Origin: Leuctra nigra
Lineage: Eukaryota; Arthropoda; Insecta; Plecoptera; Leuctridae
DNA: 64,000 nucleotides
Direction: 5' to 3'
NCBI GenBank assembly: GCA_934045905.1
Contig: OW203763.1
Coordinates: 35,911,017 to 35,975,016 of the forward strand
Below, one piece after another: positions 22,346 to 36,291 of the stretch (the first letter of the stretch is position 1; each line of letters begins with the position of its first letter). A model generated the notes under the pieces. It worked only from the letters and a program-made list of their open reading frames with translations, was not told the DNA's origin and searched no databases. The position numbers and the translations under genes are program-made.

Positions 22346-23597
22346 TATGGCAGAAATTAGTGAATTTAATGTTACTTTTAGCGGCCTCAAGTTTTTCAAG
22401 TTAGTAATTCGAGTTTTGTAATCACACCAACAATTGCCTCATCTAGTGCAGCATGTGCACAACATTTTCATATATTATACTAAGATTAAAGACATACTTA
22501 CAACAGAATGTGTAAGGATATACTCAGATTGGCCATACTATCCAGTCATACTATTCTACTCTGGAGGCCAATTCTTGAGTTTTCACGTTTTGGAACCATA
22601 CGTTTTCTTGTACTATACAACTTGAAACAATTGACAACTATTGCTTAGCCTTCAACTTTTATACTTTTTAAACAAAGACAACATACCTACCTACCTACCT
22701 ACCTACATGGTTTCAAAACGTTAATCTCAAGAATTGGCCCCCTGTTATTTGGTAAATTGACAGTAGGTACCTGTACCTACCTACCTACCTACCTACCTTA
22801 TTATATTCTACTTACTAGTTACACTCAAATCATAAAACAGTATTTGAAAGAAATGGATTGTCTGAAAAAGATGTGAAGCATCATCCGATGAAGTCTATGC
22901 TTACTCGTCATCTAGGTACCTCTAGTGGGTACTAGGTAGGTGAACTCTGATTTCATTGATAATAACAAGGATTGATTGTCAAGGAATCTGGCCAGCAGCC
23001 AATCTGTTTCATTCAAATACGTTTTATGATTTGTTGGGTGTAGGTAAGTACCCACCTACCTACGTAGGTAACTATCCAGTAGGTATACTGAGATACGGTG
23101 TACCTACCTACCTAGGTACCTAGGTATGTTTTTGAAGGTTTCAATATTTTGTTATTATCCCCACACCACAATATGAAAATATATTGATACAGATTAAACT
23201 TACTGTAAGGTCTTTCCGCTCATTTTATGCGATTTGACACTACCTAGCAAGGTGGTACAGGTTATGTATCCTAGTGTTTCTCGAACATTTTATCAATTTG
23301 AAGTTATATTTGCTACTAGGTATTATTAACATTGCGTACCTTGTTACGGAGACACGATATACGACACGTAGACACACAATATAAACGCAGATGAACCTGT
23401 AGTAGCTCAATACTTACCCATGGGTTATTTGAAAAAGGTTAGAACGCGGCAAGACGACGAAAAATCGACCATGGCGCCACCCCACGGACACACGGACATT
23501 TTTGTTACTACAAAATGTTACCCATCTCGGCCCAACGAAGCTACCAAGCGGCCAACCGCTATCCGCCATCTGGCGGAGATCGAGTGGACCTTGATAG
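22346..23597. other. Non-coding, CCTA-rich, with an interspersed repeat
   Basis: No gene was seen. Arrays of CCTA/TAGG occur at about 22685-22707, 22775-22800 and 23040-23130. The part 22840-23050 is a diverged match to 4958-5170 (GAAAGAAA..GGATT, CATTGATAATAACAAGGATT, CCAGCAGCCAAT). The same repeat core reappears near 3610-3690, 48400-48530 and 54325-54430. Confidence 0.55.
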
Positions 23598-24059
23598 AAC
23601 TAGAAGTAGAACGAAGTGACTGTCTAGAAGGCTGTGGATGAGAGAAGCTCGCGATTTAGTCCTGTCTGCTACCGCTAGGCGCGCTAGGGCCAAGGGTTAT
23701 AATAATATTATGTTATTGTATGAGGGGTAGGGGGCTAAATTAAGCAGCTCAAAATTAAAGATCAAAATAATGGATTCAGTAGTCAAATATTACGACAATA
23801 ATATTCTGAACAAAAGTTTTTCGATTGCTAGCAACACAAATTTTGTAAAATTGTTTCATTGTGTTTAACACTCCACAGTGGTTTTGTCATGATCGTAAAT
23901 ATATATAGAAGTTTCAAAATGTATACTATCGAGGGGGTCCGCGGCAGTGGAGTCAAACCCTAGTACTTTTCGAAACTATTCCGGGGATGATTCACTTTAC
24001 ATGGGTCATTCTTAGGGTAGTTCGTCCTTCAACTCTCACTGCCAATTCGACCCTCTTTT

Positions 24060-24260
24060 TATCTTTTTGAGTGCGTGAGCGAGCGACTCCTCGTGGCCCT
24101 CATATCTCTTACTGCATTTTTTTTCTTCGATTGATTTGAAACTTTGTACATTTGCGGACCATCTCTAGGCGTTGCAGACCCTTATGTTTTTGTAATCCTT
24201 TGGTTGGTTCAAATTCAATTTGAATTTGTCAAATCCAATTGGTAAACATTAAAAAAAAAT
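24060..24260. repeat. GAGCGAGCG-module repeat at the left end of copy B
   Basis: GTGCGTGAGCGAGCGACTCC is followed by TTCTTCGATTGATTTGAAAC, then GTACATTTGCGGACCATCTC and CAAATTCAATTTGAATTTG. The paralogue at 43737-43950 is nearly identical. Diverged relatives lie at 1995-2400 inside a hAT and inverted at 22100-22340. Confidence 0.6.
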
Positions 24261-25462
24261 CCGAATGGTCGAAAATCAAAATGTTTTTATCAAGTTAAAA
24301 TTTAGCATGGTGATCAAGACCAACATTATCTCATATTCTACACATTTTCAAACCAATCGGTCAAGTACTTATTTACAGACTTGTTGCCGTTTTTGGAGTA
24401 TACAAGTGTTGTCAAAGAGATTTTTGGAAAAAGTAGGTAAGTCACGCCGCATGGATCTGTTATTCAGTTTGTCCAGAACCAGAGTGTGTGGAAATGGAAA
24501 GTTGTAAAGATAATCGGATCATATCGTATCGATCGAGAATCGTGTTTGGCTGGAGGTGTTGCACGTATCTGTGCTCGCTCATCAACGCATTACACTGAGC
24601 GTTTTCCTAGTTATTATCTTTTTGTATAAGCCTATTATTGAACAGGCTCATGCATCCAGACTTATAAATTTCAAGTGCCCAGAGTCAATTGGATTCCTTC
24701 CATAGATTATTAGCACACTGTCTTGTGGTGTTGCGGACTGACATCCGCAAATATCTTTTTGAGGCAGCTTCTTTTGAGCAGGAGACATGTAAATGGGGAG
24801 AGGCATTGATGCATTTGAAACAGGCAGTGAATTCCAAGAAAACACAGCCCATCATAGAGGTGTCTGTCACAGTCTTATTGTTCCGCGCCATTGTCACTCT
24901 ATACATTCATAGTTATGCTTATGGTTTGTGTATCTCAACCCCAATGCAATTTGGTTGATCAACTTGGTACCAAGTTTATTGATCAAGTTGAAGTTGATCA
25001 AGCATCAAGTTGCTAGTGTGGATTGGGCTTTAGATGTAGTTACGTCAAGAGGTTTCTGCGACTTGATATTGTATTTATGAATGAAGTATAATAAGAAACT
25101 TTGATCATGATGGTTATTTCTTGATGATGAGAGGATTTATAGTCACCTGGCTTTTATCACAAAATATTATATCGGTGGCTGTATACATACTTGCACATGC
25201 TGGAAGGTGTTATCGTGGTCAAGTTTCTCTCCCCTCTAAGATCATTATAATCTGGTACCAATATCATAGGTCTTCACATTGTATCGTTAAATAAAAGAGA
25301 AAACCATCCACTTAACACAAGTAATATTGCATTCCATAATACATTCGGTGTTTCAAGCTTATTAGATGCATGTAATTGTAAATGTTTCGGTATCAAAAGA
25401 GATAATTAGTTACAAAGTAATGAGACCTTCAATATCAACAAAAAACATCAAATTAAAAAATG

Positions 25463-25541
25463 TGGCAGCGGTGGGATTCGAACCCACGCCCTTTCGGACT
25501 GGTGCCTAAAATCAGCGCCCTAACCGCTCGGCCACGCTACC
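25463..25541 (-). tRNA. tRNA-Leu (UAG), copy B, possibly weakened
   Basis: Same 79 nt fold and TTTAGGC anticodon loop as copies A and C, with a perfect T stem. There are two changes: an A-C mismatch in the anticodon stem (CTGAT opposite ACCAG) and TTAGGGC in place of TTAAGGC in the D arm. The Pol III T-run follows. It may be a drifting copy with reduced function. Confidence 0.85.
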
Positions 25542-26361
25542 TTGCTTACATTGCGACGTTTGAATACAATACGTCTCATCTGTCCAATTGGCGCCAAATA
25601 TGAACATTCTTTCTAGGTTTAGTTAGTTTCATGGGTAATGTAGTACATACATACTGCCATTGTGATACCTACTTTTAGTTTCATTCCTTATTATTTTGTA
25701 TAACACAGAAGCATGTCAATTGGTTATTTATAAATCATAGATAAATAAGATCTCACTCAAAAGGATTTTGATACATGAGTTTCACGAAATGAGTGTACAT
25801 TTTTTTTGTTATCAAGAATTTCAAAACCCCACATCTCTCAAAAAAAGGGAGATGAAAACAATGTTTGGAATAATTGTTTTGGTCCTTCGCCCTTGTAGTT
25901 TTTACTGGCTCGTGCTTTAACTGATTGGAGAGAATAAGTACAGTTTTATTTCATAACACGTAATGCCCAGTATAGGAACATGACCATCAACACACATAAC
26001 TAACACGGTTTCCAGTCAACCAAGTCCTCGGTATTTCTTTCCAAATATTAATGTATGATACACTCCACAAAACATTAAAGGGTATATGAAGTAATCAGTG
26101 TCTGAAAATGATTGATAATAGTAATCTAGCTCTAGTAGGCGAGCACTCATTTCATTGATAATAAGAAGGATCAATTGTAAAGGAACATCACTACCAGTCA
26201 TTCAATTGTATTCATATGTTTTTCCGAGTGTACCTACATAAATACAACATGAGGTAATAATGTTATTGTCAACTAATAAGTTGATCCAAAGGTAATTGTA
26301 GAAGGTAACATATTAATATTTGTTATTATGTGATGTCCGTTTTCCCAGGTATTACCACGTT

Positions 26362-26658
26362 CAGTGGCGGCTATTTGGCTTTACAACAGGTGTTCAATTA
26401 CATAGAAGGACGTAGAAAAAAGTACTCTAAGAGGAGAGCCCCCAGCAGATGCGGGGCCGGGGCGCATAACCCCTTTTATTTTATTTTTTTTATTTTTAGA
26501 TTGAAATTGATGCATTTTTACGTCTTTTGGAGAGCAAAATGATTAGACAAAATATTTTACTTCCTATACTTCCTGGATTAGGGAGCACTTTTAAATAATT
26601 TTCTTGGATGATCAGGTGTGCAATTGTCACACCTTGCACACTGTAATAGCCGCCACTG
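26362..26658. mobile_element. 297 bp hAT MITE, insertion only in copy B
   Basis: The ends CAGTGGCGGCTAT / ATAGCCGCCACTG are flanked by an exact 8 bp ACCACGTT (26354-26361, 26659-26666). The empty site with one ACCACGTT is in copy A near 3826-3833. No coding sequence. A clean case of insertion after the A/B duplication. Confidence 0.95.
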
Positions 26659-28805
26659 ACCACGTTCTTGCAGTATCCAAGTATTTATTCAGTTATAATT
26701 GCACACTGACTTGAACACGTTGCCAGCAAGCAATACTCTTGCTGCAGCATTGACACGGAATGGGGACAGATCTCAATTATCTTTGAAATGAGTTGGTTTG
26801 AAGCACAGCCTTCTCGACAGTCACTTCGTTCTCTGGGGGCGTGTTTTTCTATTGGATCCGAGCACCTCCGAGCGATCGGAAACCACGAAAATCGTTTTTC
26901 TATTGGATCCGAGCGCTCGCGCAACCGTTTTTATATTGCAGAGCAGAGCATTCAGAGGAGATCTGTCAGCTCCGGATGAAAAGGCGAGGCAACGAGATCA
27001 CTGCTGATCACTGCCTTCTACAGAACAGAGATTCCATCAGTTTCTGAATAGTGAGCTGTGATATTTAACCTGAATTGATAAAATGTCAGGTGACAGTAAG
27101 TTTTTAGGCATTATTATTTTTAAATTACTGCTTACTATTTAGTTCATTGCATTTTCTGAGTTATATTATATTTCAAAAACTTTCATTTAATTGTAAATGA
27201 TTTAATACTACCCTACCTAGCATTTTTCTAATACAATTTACATACGTTATTGCCTATACCTACAAATTTACCTACAAATTTAGGTAAAATTTAGGCAAAT
27301 TTAGGTTAGGTATGGTCCAGCTTCCTATAAGCGTCCTTTGTAGGTACTACCTACCTAGGCTTACCTACCATTGACATGTTCTGCACTTATGATTCTTGCA
27401 ATGACATTGACATACACCTATAATTAATTACATACTAGCCAAACAAGGGGTCATTCCTGTACCTACGTTTTTAGTCTTTTGGCTATCGTTCGTACATTAT
27501 AAATTTTGTTAACATTAGAATGCTAACTTAACGTCCATAACAATCCATAACAATAAGAGAGTGAAAGTGTGTATAGGTACAGGAATTACCTCCCAAGTCA
27601 CTATCCATTGGTACAATCATTCAGCATACCTAAAGAATAGCACAAATGGTGAGGTTCTGAAGTGGGTGTGTGGGATTGTGTGCTCTTACCATACCATGGT
27701 CTCAAACACACTCACACATGGTCACAAAACTCGTCTGCCACTGGGACAAAATTTGAATTTTTTTAAAAGTTACACAATACCTATAGGTACACTTGAACCA
27801 ATAAAAACGGTTTTCGAAAGAAACAGATTAGCTGAAAAAGATTTGATAGTATCATCCGGTAAAGTCTATACTAGCACCTCACCTACCTCTAGTATATGAG
27901 CTCTGATTTCACTGAAAATAACAAGATTAGATTCTCAAAGAACCTGACCAGCAGCCAATACGTTTTGCTCAAATACCGTTTTTAGTTGTGCCAAGTGTAC
28001 CATCTTTAAATAAAAGCAGCGGCATCGCAATCAGCATTTCGTTCTAAATATATTCTAGATGAGTTTTCTGGAGTTTGTTGATATCCAGCATTCAGCATTG
28101 GTATTTTACTTGATTGGATTGCTTAATATATTCATACTAATGACATATCTTTATATTTAATTACAGCACCAAAGAATCTGAAAGCAATAGTGATTGCTCT
28201 GGGTCGAACGACATCGCGGGACCGTCACATCTCCAGGCTCTGCGCAACGCGAATGCTTTGGCCTATCAGTTATTAAAGAGAATCCATAACGTGATATTGT
28301 ATCTACTTCTGTTACCATGTCTAAAATAATAAAATAGAAGAACATTTTGTTTAAAACTTTCTTTATTTCCCATTAATATTAAATCATTTTTGAATGCGAA
28401 GATTTGCTTTAAAAATCAATGTATATTTACGATATTGGATATTTGGATAAGATATTTACCACTTGATATAATATTTATCAGTAGAGTTGTCTAGAGTTCC
28501 ATGATATTAAATAAAATATATGTACAAAGCTATACTTGGATGGGATCTGAAACATTCTCTTGAAAATGAGGGACCACAGACTTTGGCTATTCTAACCTCG
28601 AAAGTTGTATGTATGTATGTATGTTTTATTGATCCGCTTTGTGATACAATGCACGGTGGCAGAACATATAATAATGTGATAATATTATCTCACATAATAA
28701 CATGATAACAATAATTATAATACATGCGTCTCGACATTAAAAATCTAGTGTAGAATGAGAATGAATGAGAATGAGATGAGTGATATGTGATGAGTACAAA
28801 CAATA

Positions 28806-31800
28806 ATAGAGTCAACAAACATTTGTAACTATAACCTTAAAAGTAATTTCAGTAGAGTAACACATAAACATGGGGGGTCAGCTATATTTGTAAATAATAA
28901 ATTAACACAAGACGTAAAAGCTAGAAATGATATAAATAATCTAAGTAAAGAAATAGACATTGAACTAGCAGCTATAGAATTAAACTATGCGAACAACACA
29001 CGGAACTTAGTAGTGATCTCCACTTATAGATCCCCATTAGGAGATTTAAATCATTTTATGGCCACTTTGGAACACATTCTAGAAAAAATTACTTCAGAAA
29101 ATAAAGATGTTGTCCTAACTGGCGACTTTAATATAAATACTTCTACAAAATCAAGGGAGAGTGAAAATCTAATAAACTTAATTGCTGCATATAATTTAAA
29201 ATTAACAATACAAGGGCCAACTAGGATCGATTCTAGATTCAATACGGCCAAGACAATAGACAACATAGCGACCAATCTACCCAGCTATATGTTCTCTACT
29301 GAGGTTACAGAAAACAATCTCTCAGACCACACGGCTCAAATTATTTCAATAAAACTAAAATCAAAATTTAATCCTCCAAGCAAAACAATTAACATTCGAA
29401 AATTGAATAAAGAAAATACGGATAATTTTAAAGACATGCTTAAACACACATCCTGGGAGGAAATGTATAAACTCGATGATCCAAATGAAAAATACAACAT
29501 GTTCTCATCAATCCTTAGTGAAAGTTTTGATCAATGTTATCCAGTAAAACGTGTGAAAATAAACCATAAATTTATAAAGCAAGAATGGATTTCACCAGGA
29601 ATTAAAAATTCGGCAAAGAACCTAAAATTTCTTTATCAGCTACAGCTTCACTACAAAACTGAAAAATTAATAACAAAATACAAACTCTATAAAAAAATTT
29701 ACAAAAAAACTATAAAAGCAGCAAAACGACTGATAATAAACAAAAAAATAAAGGAGAAATCAGGTATTGATAGAACAAAAACCATATGGGAGATAGTGAA
29801 AAGGCACACTAATAAGTCAAAGATTCAACAAAACAAAAACATTGTCATAAATCATGAAAACCAAACTATCAAAGATCCCATAAAAATTGCTAATATTTTA
29901 AATAAAGACTTCGCTAACATAGCCCAAAACCTTGATGTAAATTCTTCAGAAAATGCGTTTAATAGGCATTTAACTAAAGCAAAGCGACCCGTAAATTCAT
30001 TTTTCATGGACAGTACATGCGATACAGAAATAATTCAAATTACATCAAAGCTAAAAAACAAAAGGTCAGCTGGAGTAGACAACCTCCCAACTTATATATT
30101 AAAGAAAATTGTTACGAATATCTCTCTACCGCTAGCACATATTTTTAACGACTGTATTGATAAGGGAACCTTTCCAAAAAAACTAAAAATAGGTAAAATC
30201 ACACCGTTGTTTAAGAAAGGGGATAGAAATAAGTCGGAAAACTATCGACCGATATCAATTCTACCCAGTATATCAAAATTTTTGAAAAATTAATTCACAC
30301 TAGAATAATAACATACCTTGAGAGAGAAAAACTTCTTACAGAAAGCCAGAGCGGATTTCGGAAAAATAAATCGACGACTAACACAATAGATAACTTCATT
30401 CAAAACACTATAAAGGGATTAGAGGATGGTGAACAAACCATTGGAGTTTTTTGCGACCTGGCAAAGGCCTTTGACAGTATTAACCATAAAATACTATTAA
30501 GTAAACTGGAATATTACGGAGTCAGAGGACCTGCCCTAGATCTACTCAAATCATATATGCAAGATAGGGTGCAACAAGTTGAAATTACACATATGAATGA
30601 AAAGAGAGAGGAAATAAAACATTTATCAAATCCAGAACCTATAATAAATGGTGTTCCACAAGGTTCAATCCTAGGTCCACTTTTATTTATAATTTACATT
30701 AATGACCTCCCCGACACAATTGTAGCTTCAGAAATCTACGCAGATGACACAAATATTACAATTACAGGCAAAACCAAGCTAAATCTTGAAGAAAATGCAA
30801 AATGTACTCTGTCAAATGCAACAAAATGGTTTTATGATAATCATCTGCTAATTCAAGAAACAAAAACAAATTATATGCATTTCAAATTAAAAAATGTAAT
30901 AAATGAAACACCATTAAAAATTGTTATGTCAAATAAAAACGAAACTAGTTATCTAAGGGGAGTTGAGCAAACTAAATTTTTAGGAATCATTATCGATAAA
31001 AACCTAAACTGGAAAAGTCACTGCCAAAAATTGCTAAGTAAACTCAACTCGGCATATTTCTCTTTAAAAACCATCGTAAATTTAACAAACACTAAAACGG
31101 CGAAATTAGTATATTATGCAAATATCGAATCACATATACGGTATGGGATTCAGTTCTGGGGCAACTCAACTGATGCATCCAAAATATTTATACTTCAAAG
31201 AAAAGCAATTCGGGCTCTATTTGGACTCAAATACAAAAATAACACTTACATCAAGCCAGATTGCAAACAACATTTTGTAAAACATAAAATTTTAACGATG
31301 CCTTGCTTATACATTCTAGAGTCGATACTTGCAATTAGGTCCCAAGAAGAATTAATACAAAACAACAGTGATATTCATAAATACAACACCCGACAGAAAA
31401 ATAACTTTCATGTAGATAGGCACAGGTCAACATGTACTCAAAAAAACTCTCTATTTTTCAAAACAAAAATGTATAATGCCCTGCCTAAAAATTTAAGAGA
31501 TATACAAAAATACTCGCTGTTCAAAAAGCAAGTGAAAGAACTGTTAGTAAGTAAGGTATATTATTCGGTAGATGAGTTCCTGCTAGACAAATAAAAATAA
31601 ACATATGTTTAATAATAACAACAATAATATTATTGTCATTATTTTATTATTATTATTAAAATTATTAATTATTAATATTATTGTGTACCTGTCTAATTTC
31701 ATTTTTTGACATTGAATCTCGTGAATGTGTAATAAATAATACTATGTAACTAGATTTAAAATATAACTGTAGCATGTAGATGTTAATTTTTTTTTTTTTT

Positions 31801-31972
31801 TTAATTGCAATGCTATTAAATATGTACTAGGTTACTAGATTTAGTTCGATGTAACCTTTCCACATACTCCACTGAATGGTGTCGACCATAGGAGTCCTTT
31901 CAAATGTACGTACCTCTTTAAAATGTACTCATTGAATATGGAAATAAAACTGAACTGAACTGAACTGAACTA
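28806..31972 (+). mobile_element. Non-LTR retrotransposon (CR1/L2/Jockey-like), 5'-truncated
   Basis: A 3.17 kb insert absent from copy A at the matching site (CAAACAATAATAATATGG near 5960). It ends AATAAAACTGAACTGAACTG, a short CTGAA-repeat tail rather than a plain poly(A). The 5' end is cut within the endonuclease domain. No clear target duplication; about one base of target was lost. The 3' untranslated part after 31594 is AT-rich. Confidence 0.92.
28826..31594 (+). pseudogene. LINE ORF2: apurinic endonuclease plus reverse transcriptase, one frameshift
   Basis: It reads openly from the truncated 5' end. The endonuclease part has STYRSP, LTGDFNIN and the late SDHTAQI motif (to about 29390). 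The reverse transcriptase follows from about 29990: SAGVDNLP, NYRPISILP, QSGFRKNKST, CDLAKAFDSINHKIL, GVPQGSILGPLLF and YADD. A single base lost in an A run near 30280 breaks the frame (stop at 30291-30293); reading resumes in the next frame to 31594. With only one lesion in 2.8 kb the copy is young. The missing 5' part and frameshift make it inactive. Confidence 0.92.
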
Positions 31973-33704
31973 TGGATTCATGCTGCACCTTCTCAAGAAA
32001 ATCAATCTTAGTTGAGTAATGACATTAATTATTAATCATGATGGCATCATGATCATGATGGCATCATGATCATCATGATCATGAATCATGATCATGATTG
32101 CAGGGTCCAGTCGAAAATGAGACTTGAATTGCTGGTAATTCATTCGAGGAACAACATCCTTAGCAAAATAATAGTAATTCAATGGCCTGTCGTCAATTTC
32201 GACGTCGAAAAATAATTAATTAGCATGAAATGAAATAAGGGCAAGTTTTATCGTGTAGGCCACATTTAAAATTCCCGCATATTCCAAACCAAGGTCCACC
32301 AATCTCCATGCGTAGAAAACCTAGCGGAGATTCATGAACCTTGGCTCTAAGCGGTTGCTCCATATCGTATTTTTACTATCCAGACATCTGTTAGATCTGT
32401 GACGTCGGAGCTCTCGCTCCGTCTGATCTACGGATCAGATTAAAAAACACGCTACAGCTACCCAGAGAACGAAGTGACTGTCGAGAAGGCTGTGGTTTGA
32501 AGATTACTCGTTGGATAACTCAAGGTCAAGATGCTTACAAATGCATCCAACATCCAACAATTTGATTATAGCTCCCAACAAAATCCCATACCTTCATTTA
32601 CGTACTAAACGTTATAGTCGGGCTGCTAAGTCCAAAAATTCGGGGTTTAGTGATAAAAGCGTGGATTTTGGATATGTTGTAGTGTAGAGAAATAAAAACT
32701 ATTCGATTTGACTCGAGGTGGTTTTTCATAACTACCCCCGTTCGGGGGTGGCAAAGGTTCACAATTTTGGGGATGATTTCATATAAATATTAATTCAAAT
32801 GAATTGTACAAATGTAATATATCAAATTAACGTGCGATAAATTGTAAAAAGGTTCAAATAATATATACAAAAATTAAAATTGAACAAAATGTGTAGGGGG
32901 GTGGTAAATTTTTACCCTTTGCCTCAAATTTACTATCTGTCACATTTATGGAGCGATTTCAAGTTTTAAGCATTCAATCGATAGATAAAATTACATAGAT
33001 TCATGTAATGATATTTGTTTTTGATTTGCAACGACCTACCCCCGCTAGGGGGTGGCAAGAGTTCAAATTTAGGGGGTTGATTTCATTTTAATGTTAATTT
33101 ATAATAAATAGTCAAACAATAAGACCACAGGCTGTAATAATATTACTGTTGTCTTGATATTAGTAGATTGGAAGGTAATTTTGTTCAGTCACCAAAATAC
33201 GACCTTCCTGTGATTTCACTATAACGTCGAAGCTATAATTTTGTACTATCCAGAGAGAGAAGGGTGGAAGTCCATATTCTCGATTTTGCGTTGCACACTT
33301 TTGGAATGATGTAATCAAGTTCTATCAATTGCCATTTGACTGATGTCAACAAGCAGTTATAATGAAGTATTCTCTTACACAATGACACCCGATGTCACCA
33401 TTACAAATATGAAGGCAGAATAACTGGTTTATGAGCTCACCTTTAGAATAATTGCAATGGAATTCCGCCCTTCTACCTCAGAAGTACAGAATTATATGAT
33501 ACTAGACATAACATTTAGATGTTAATAATAGCATAATAATAGCCATAAGGGTGGAGATGATTTTAGACATTTTCATAAGGGCGAGGGGAGTAAAACCATA
33601 TTTAGGGCATGTATACAACAAATATACAAAACAGTACATGAAGCATCGGGCTCTAATAATCTAAAAATGAAAAACGGGTCAAACTATTCCACAAATACTC
33701 ACAC

Positions 33705-34328
33705 CACCGCGTAGAGAACAGCTATCTTCACACTATTAAATTTAAGGTGAGGTCAGATGGGCTTGAGACGTGAAACAGGCTCCAATGCTAAATATGGCCA
33801 GGTCTATAGAGTGGATTAGCTGCGGCTACCAGCCGTTCGCAGCGCTCTCTAAGCACCATGGTTGGTGTTAGAAAATCGAACTAATCTGAATTTTAGCGGG
33901 TTAATTCAAAATCAAATGTATAAATTAGAACTTAAACAACTTGGATAACGATCAGATGAAATCAAAAGGGTTGATATCAGTGTAAAAATGTGTTTAGTTT
34001 ATTGATTGTAATAATTAACATGTAATACAAGCATTTTCACTTACTTATTATTCACCAAACAGCAAATAACCTAAAAGACGGCATTTGACAGCTCGCGCCA
34101 TTGACTATCACTCAAGAAATAAAATAACTGCTTACAATAGTTCCGGGATCGCCACCAGCGAACTTAGCGCTGCGATCGGCTAGGGTGCAGACTGACCAAG
34201 GGTCGATTTATAGCATTTTTTTCTGCGTATTCCACCCGTAGTCCGTATTCACGGGAGCCAATGGTAGATCATTGAAGTATTCACACCGTAAGCTTAAAAG
34301 TGTGAAGATAGATGTTCTCTACGCGGTG
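33705..34328. mobile_element. TIR element with CTCACAC duplication (copy B)
   Basis: Copy B counterpart of 7691-8315, with the same inverted ends (CACCGCGTAGAGAACA) and the same flanking CTCACAC. It is 624 bp with a few point changes, so it was inserted before A and B separated. Confidence 0.85.
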
Positions 34329-34819
34329 CTCACACATAAGCAGGAAAATGTTGTGGCCGAGCGAGGATCCCGGTGGAGTGAGAGCACTGGAGGTTCAACG
34401 TCCTCGTGGTGGTATTTAGCTGCAAATCCACTTTATTGTGTGAACACTCCTTGGAGCACAGTAGGTATTCTGCTCTGCTGCCGAGTATACAAGCGCAGGG
34501 TTAATGAACCAGTGAGCTTCCTTATACTGTGGTGCAGTTCACAAAGATGTTACACCCAACCAGGAGTGATTCCAGCTTGGATGAAACACTGCATTGCCGG
34601 TGCTCTAAAAGTTGAAGACATTCTTGTGGGTCCAAACACGAAGAAAATATGTGCATTTACTTGTGGTATAGAGACGGACGAGTAGCAAATAGTATTCGTA
34701 TTTGGGATATATTTTAATAGAATGAACAGTGAAGAGATGAAACACCCTTTCATCCAGCAGGCCCGGGTTTAATTCTGAATTATTTAATAGATTCCGTTGG
34801 CGTGAATTAATGTTAATTT

Positions 34820-35086
34820 ATGTGTGGCAACGCTCTGAACTTGTTTTCCGGAGGCCCGGGTTCGATTCCCGCGGCCGTCCTTCCTGACTGGGTTTTTTTT
34901 CGTGGCGTTCCCTCAGTCGACAGGCAAATGTTGGGAAGGTACCCTACTAATAGACAACGACCGCCTCCTTCCCACCTACCATCCTTACCTTCTCTTCACC
35001 ATCATCTACCAATCATCATCATAATCATTCATCCGTCGCAAATAGCCTCGCTGCAGAACAGTGCGACGTTAAACCCCAGACAAATG
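34820..35086 (+). mobile_element. tRNA-derived SINE (A box lost), copy B
   Basis: Identical in layout to 8807-9073: intact B box GGGTTCGATTCCC, body and GACGTTAAACCCC end, with the same loss of the A-box region. The loss therefore predates the A/B split. Confidence 0.7.
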
Positions 35087-35448
35087 TTTTATTTACATTA
35101 TATCATGGCTCGGGCTCTACATCGGTTTGATTAGCTGTCAAAAACAAATTAACGTAGACTCTGTTTCGTGGAAAAATGTGTTACACTGAGAGAAATTGTC
35201 ATGAAAAGTATATTGAAACATATGTTTTGCATGCCGCTGGCATCGTTCTGCTGTCTAGAAGTAGTGACCATCCTGCTGCTAGGTTGCATTGCATTAAGTA
35301 TGCACGAATTTTTGACATTTAAGACATCTAGATGCCATTTACTAGACATGCAGAAGTGTTGAATTACTTGAAAAGTTGCATCTTCAATTTTCAACTCTGC
35401 AAGTTTATTAAAATGTTGAAGTGATTCAAGAATGTCATGTCCATGGTG

Positions 35449-35786
35449 TAACAGTGCAGCACATTTGAATCTGAAATGTTGCATCCTGGTCTAGAATTAC
35501 TGCACCCATAGATTAAGAATGATGCACATTTGGATCTGGAATGTTGCATCCTAGTCTAGAATTACTGCACCCATAGATTAAGAATGATGCACATTTGGAT
35601 CTGGAATGTTGCATCCCAGTCTAGAATTACTGCACCCATAAATTAAGAATGATGCACATTTGGATCTGGAATGTTGCATCCTAGTCTAGAATTACTGCAC
35701 CCATAGATTAAGAATGATGCACATTTGGATCTGGAATGTTGCATCCTAGTCTAGAATTACTGCAAGATTAAGAATGATGCATCCCA
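35449..35786. repeat. 65 bp tandem satellite, copy B
   Basis: Same unit number and order as 9435-9772, including the shortened last unit. The array has not changed length since the duplication. Confidence 0.9.
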
Positions 35787-36291
35787 GCTTAGGAGGGATG
35801 GTTTCTAGGAACTACAAAGAAATTTACAATGTGTGTATTAGAAAATTACAAAAACTTTTTAATTAAGTATTCATGTCATTCAATACACAAAAGAAAACGC
35901 TTGCAATTATCAAAAAATGTAGCACATTGTCCACAAACGAACAATTATGTGGTTGCATCATTGTAAAGACATGTTGAACTTGTGTACTGACCATAATTAA
36001 AATAAGACATAATGGGCAATTAGAAAACACATTAAGATGATACCTACGAATGTATATAAGGTATGTTCAGCAATTGTTTTCTGAGAGTAAGTAATTGATT
36101 AACAGAGGTATACTTCTGATCATGTACTGTTTATACGTTGTAAATTAAATGCTGAATCCCAGGTCCATAACATTTTGCTCTTTGCTGGGTACTAAGCTTA
36201 AAGTGTGTGAATGGCTTTGAAACATAGATCGACAGCCCTGGTCGCATCACTTTCCTTGTAGAGGACATTGTTTATGTTTATGCAGATATAT

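Larger units (their letters stand above)
26804..32494. mobile_element. TIR element, copy B, split by a LINE
   Basis: The same element as 3973-6481, with the same ends and GTTTGAAG duplication (26796-26803, 32495-32502). It is 5.7 kb here because a non-LTR retrotransposon sits in it at 28806-31972. Apart from that insertion and small repeat-length changes it is almost identical to copy A. Confidence 0.88.
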
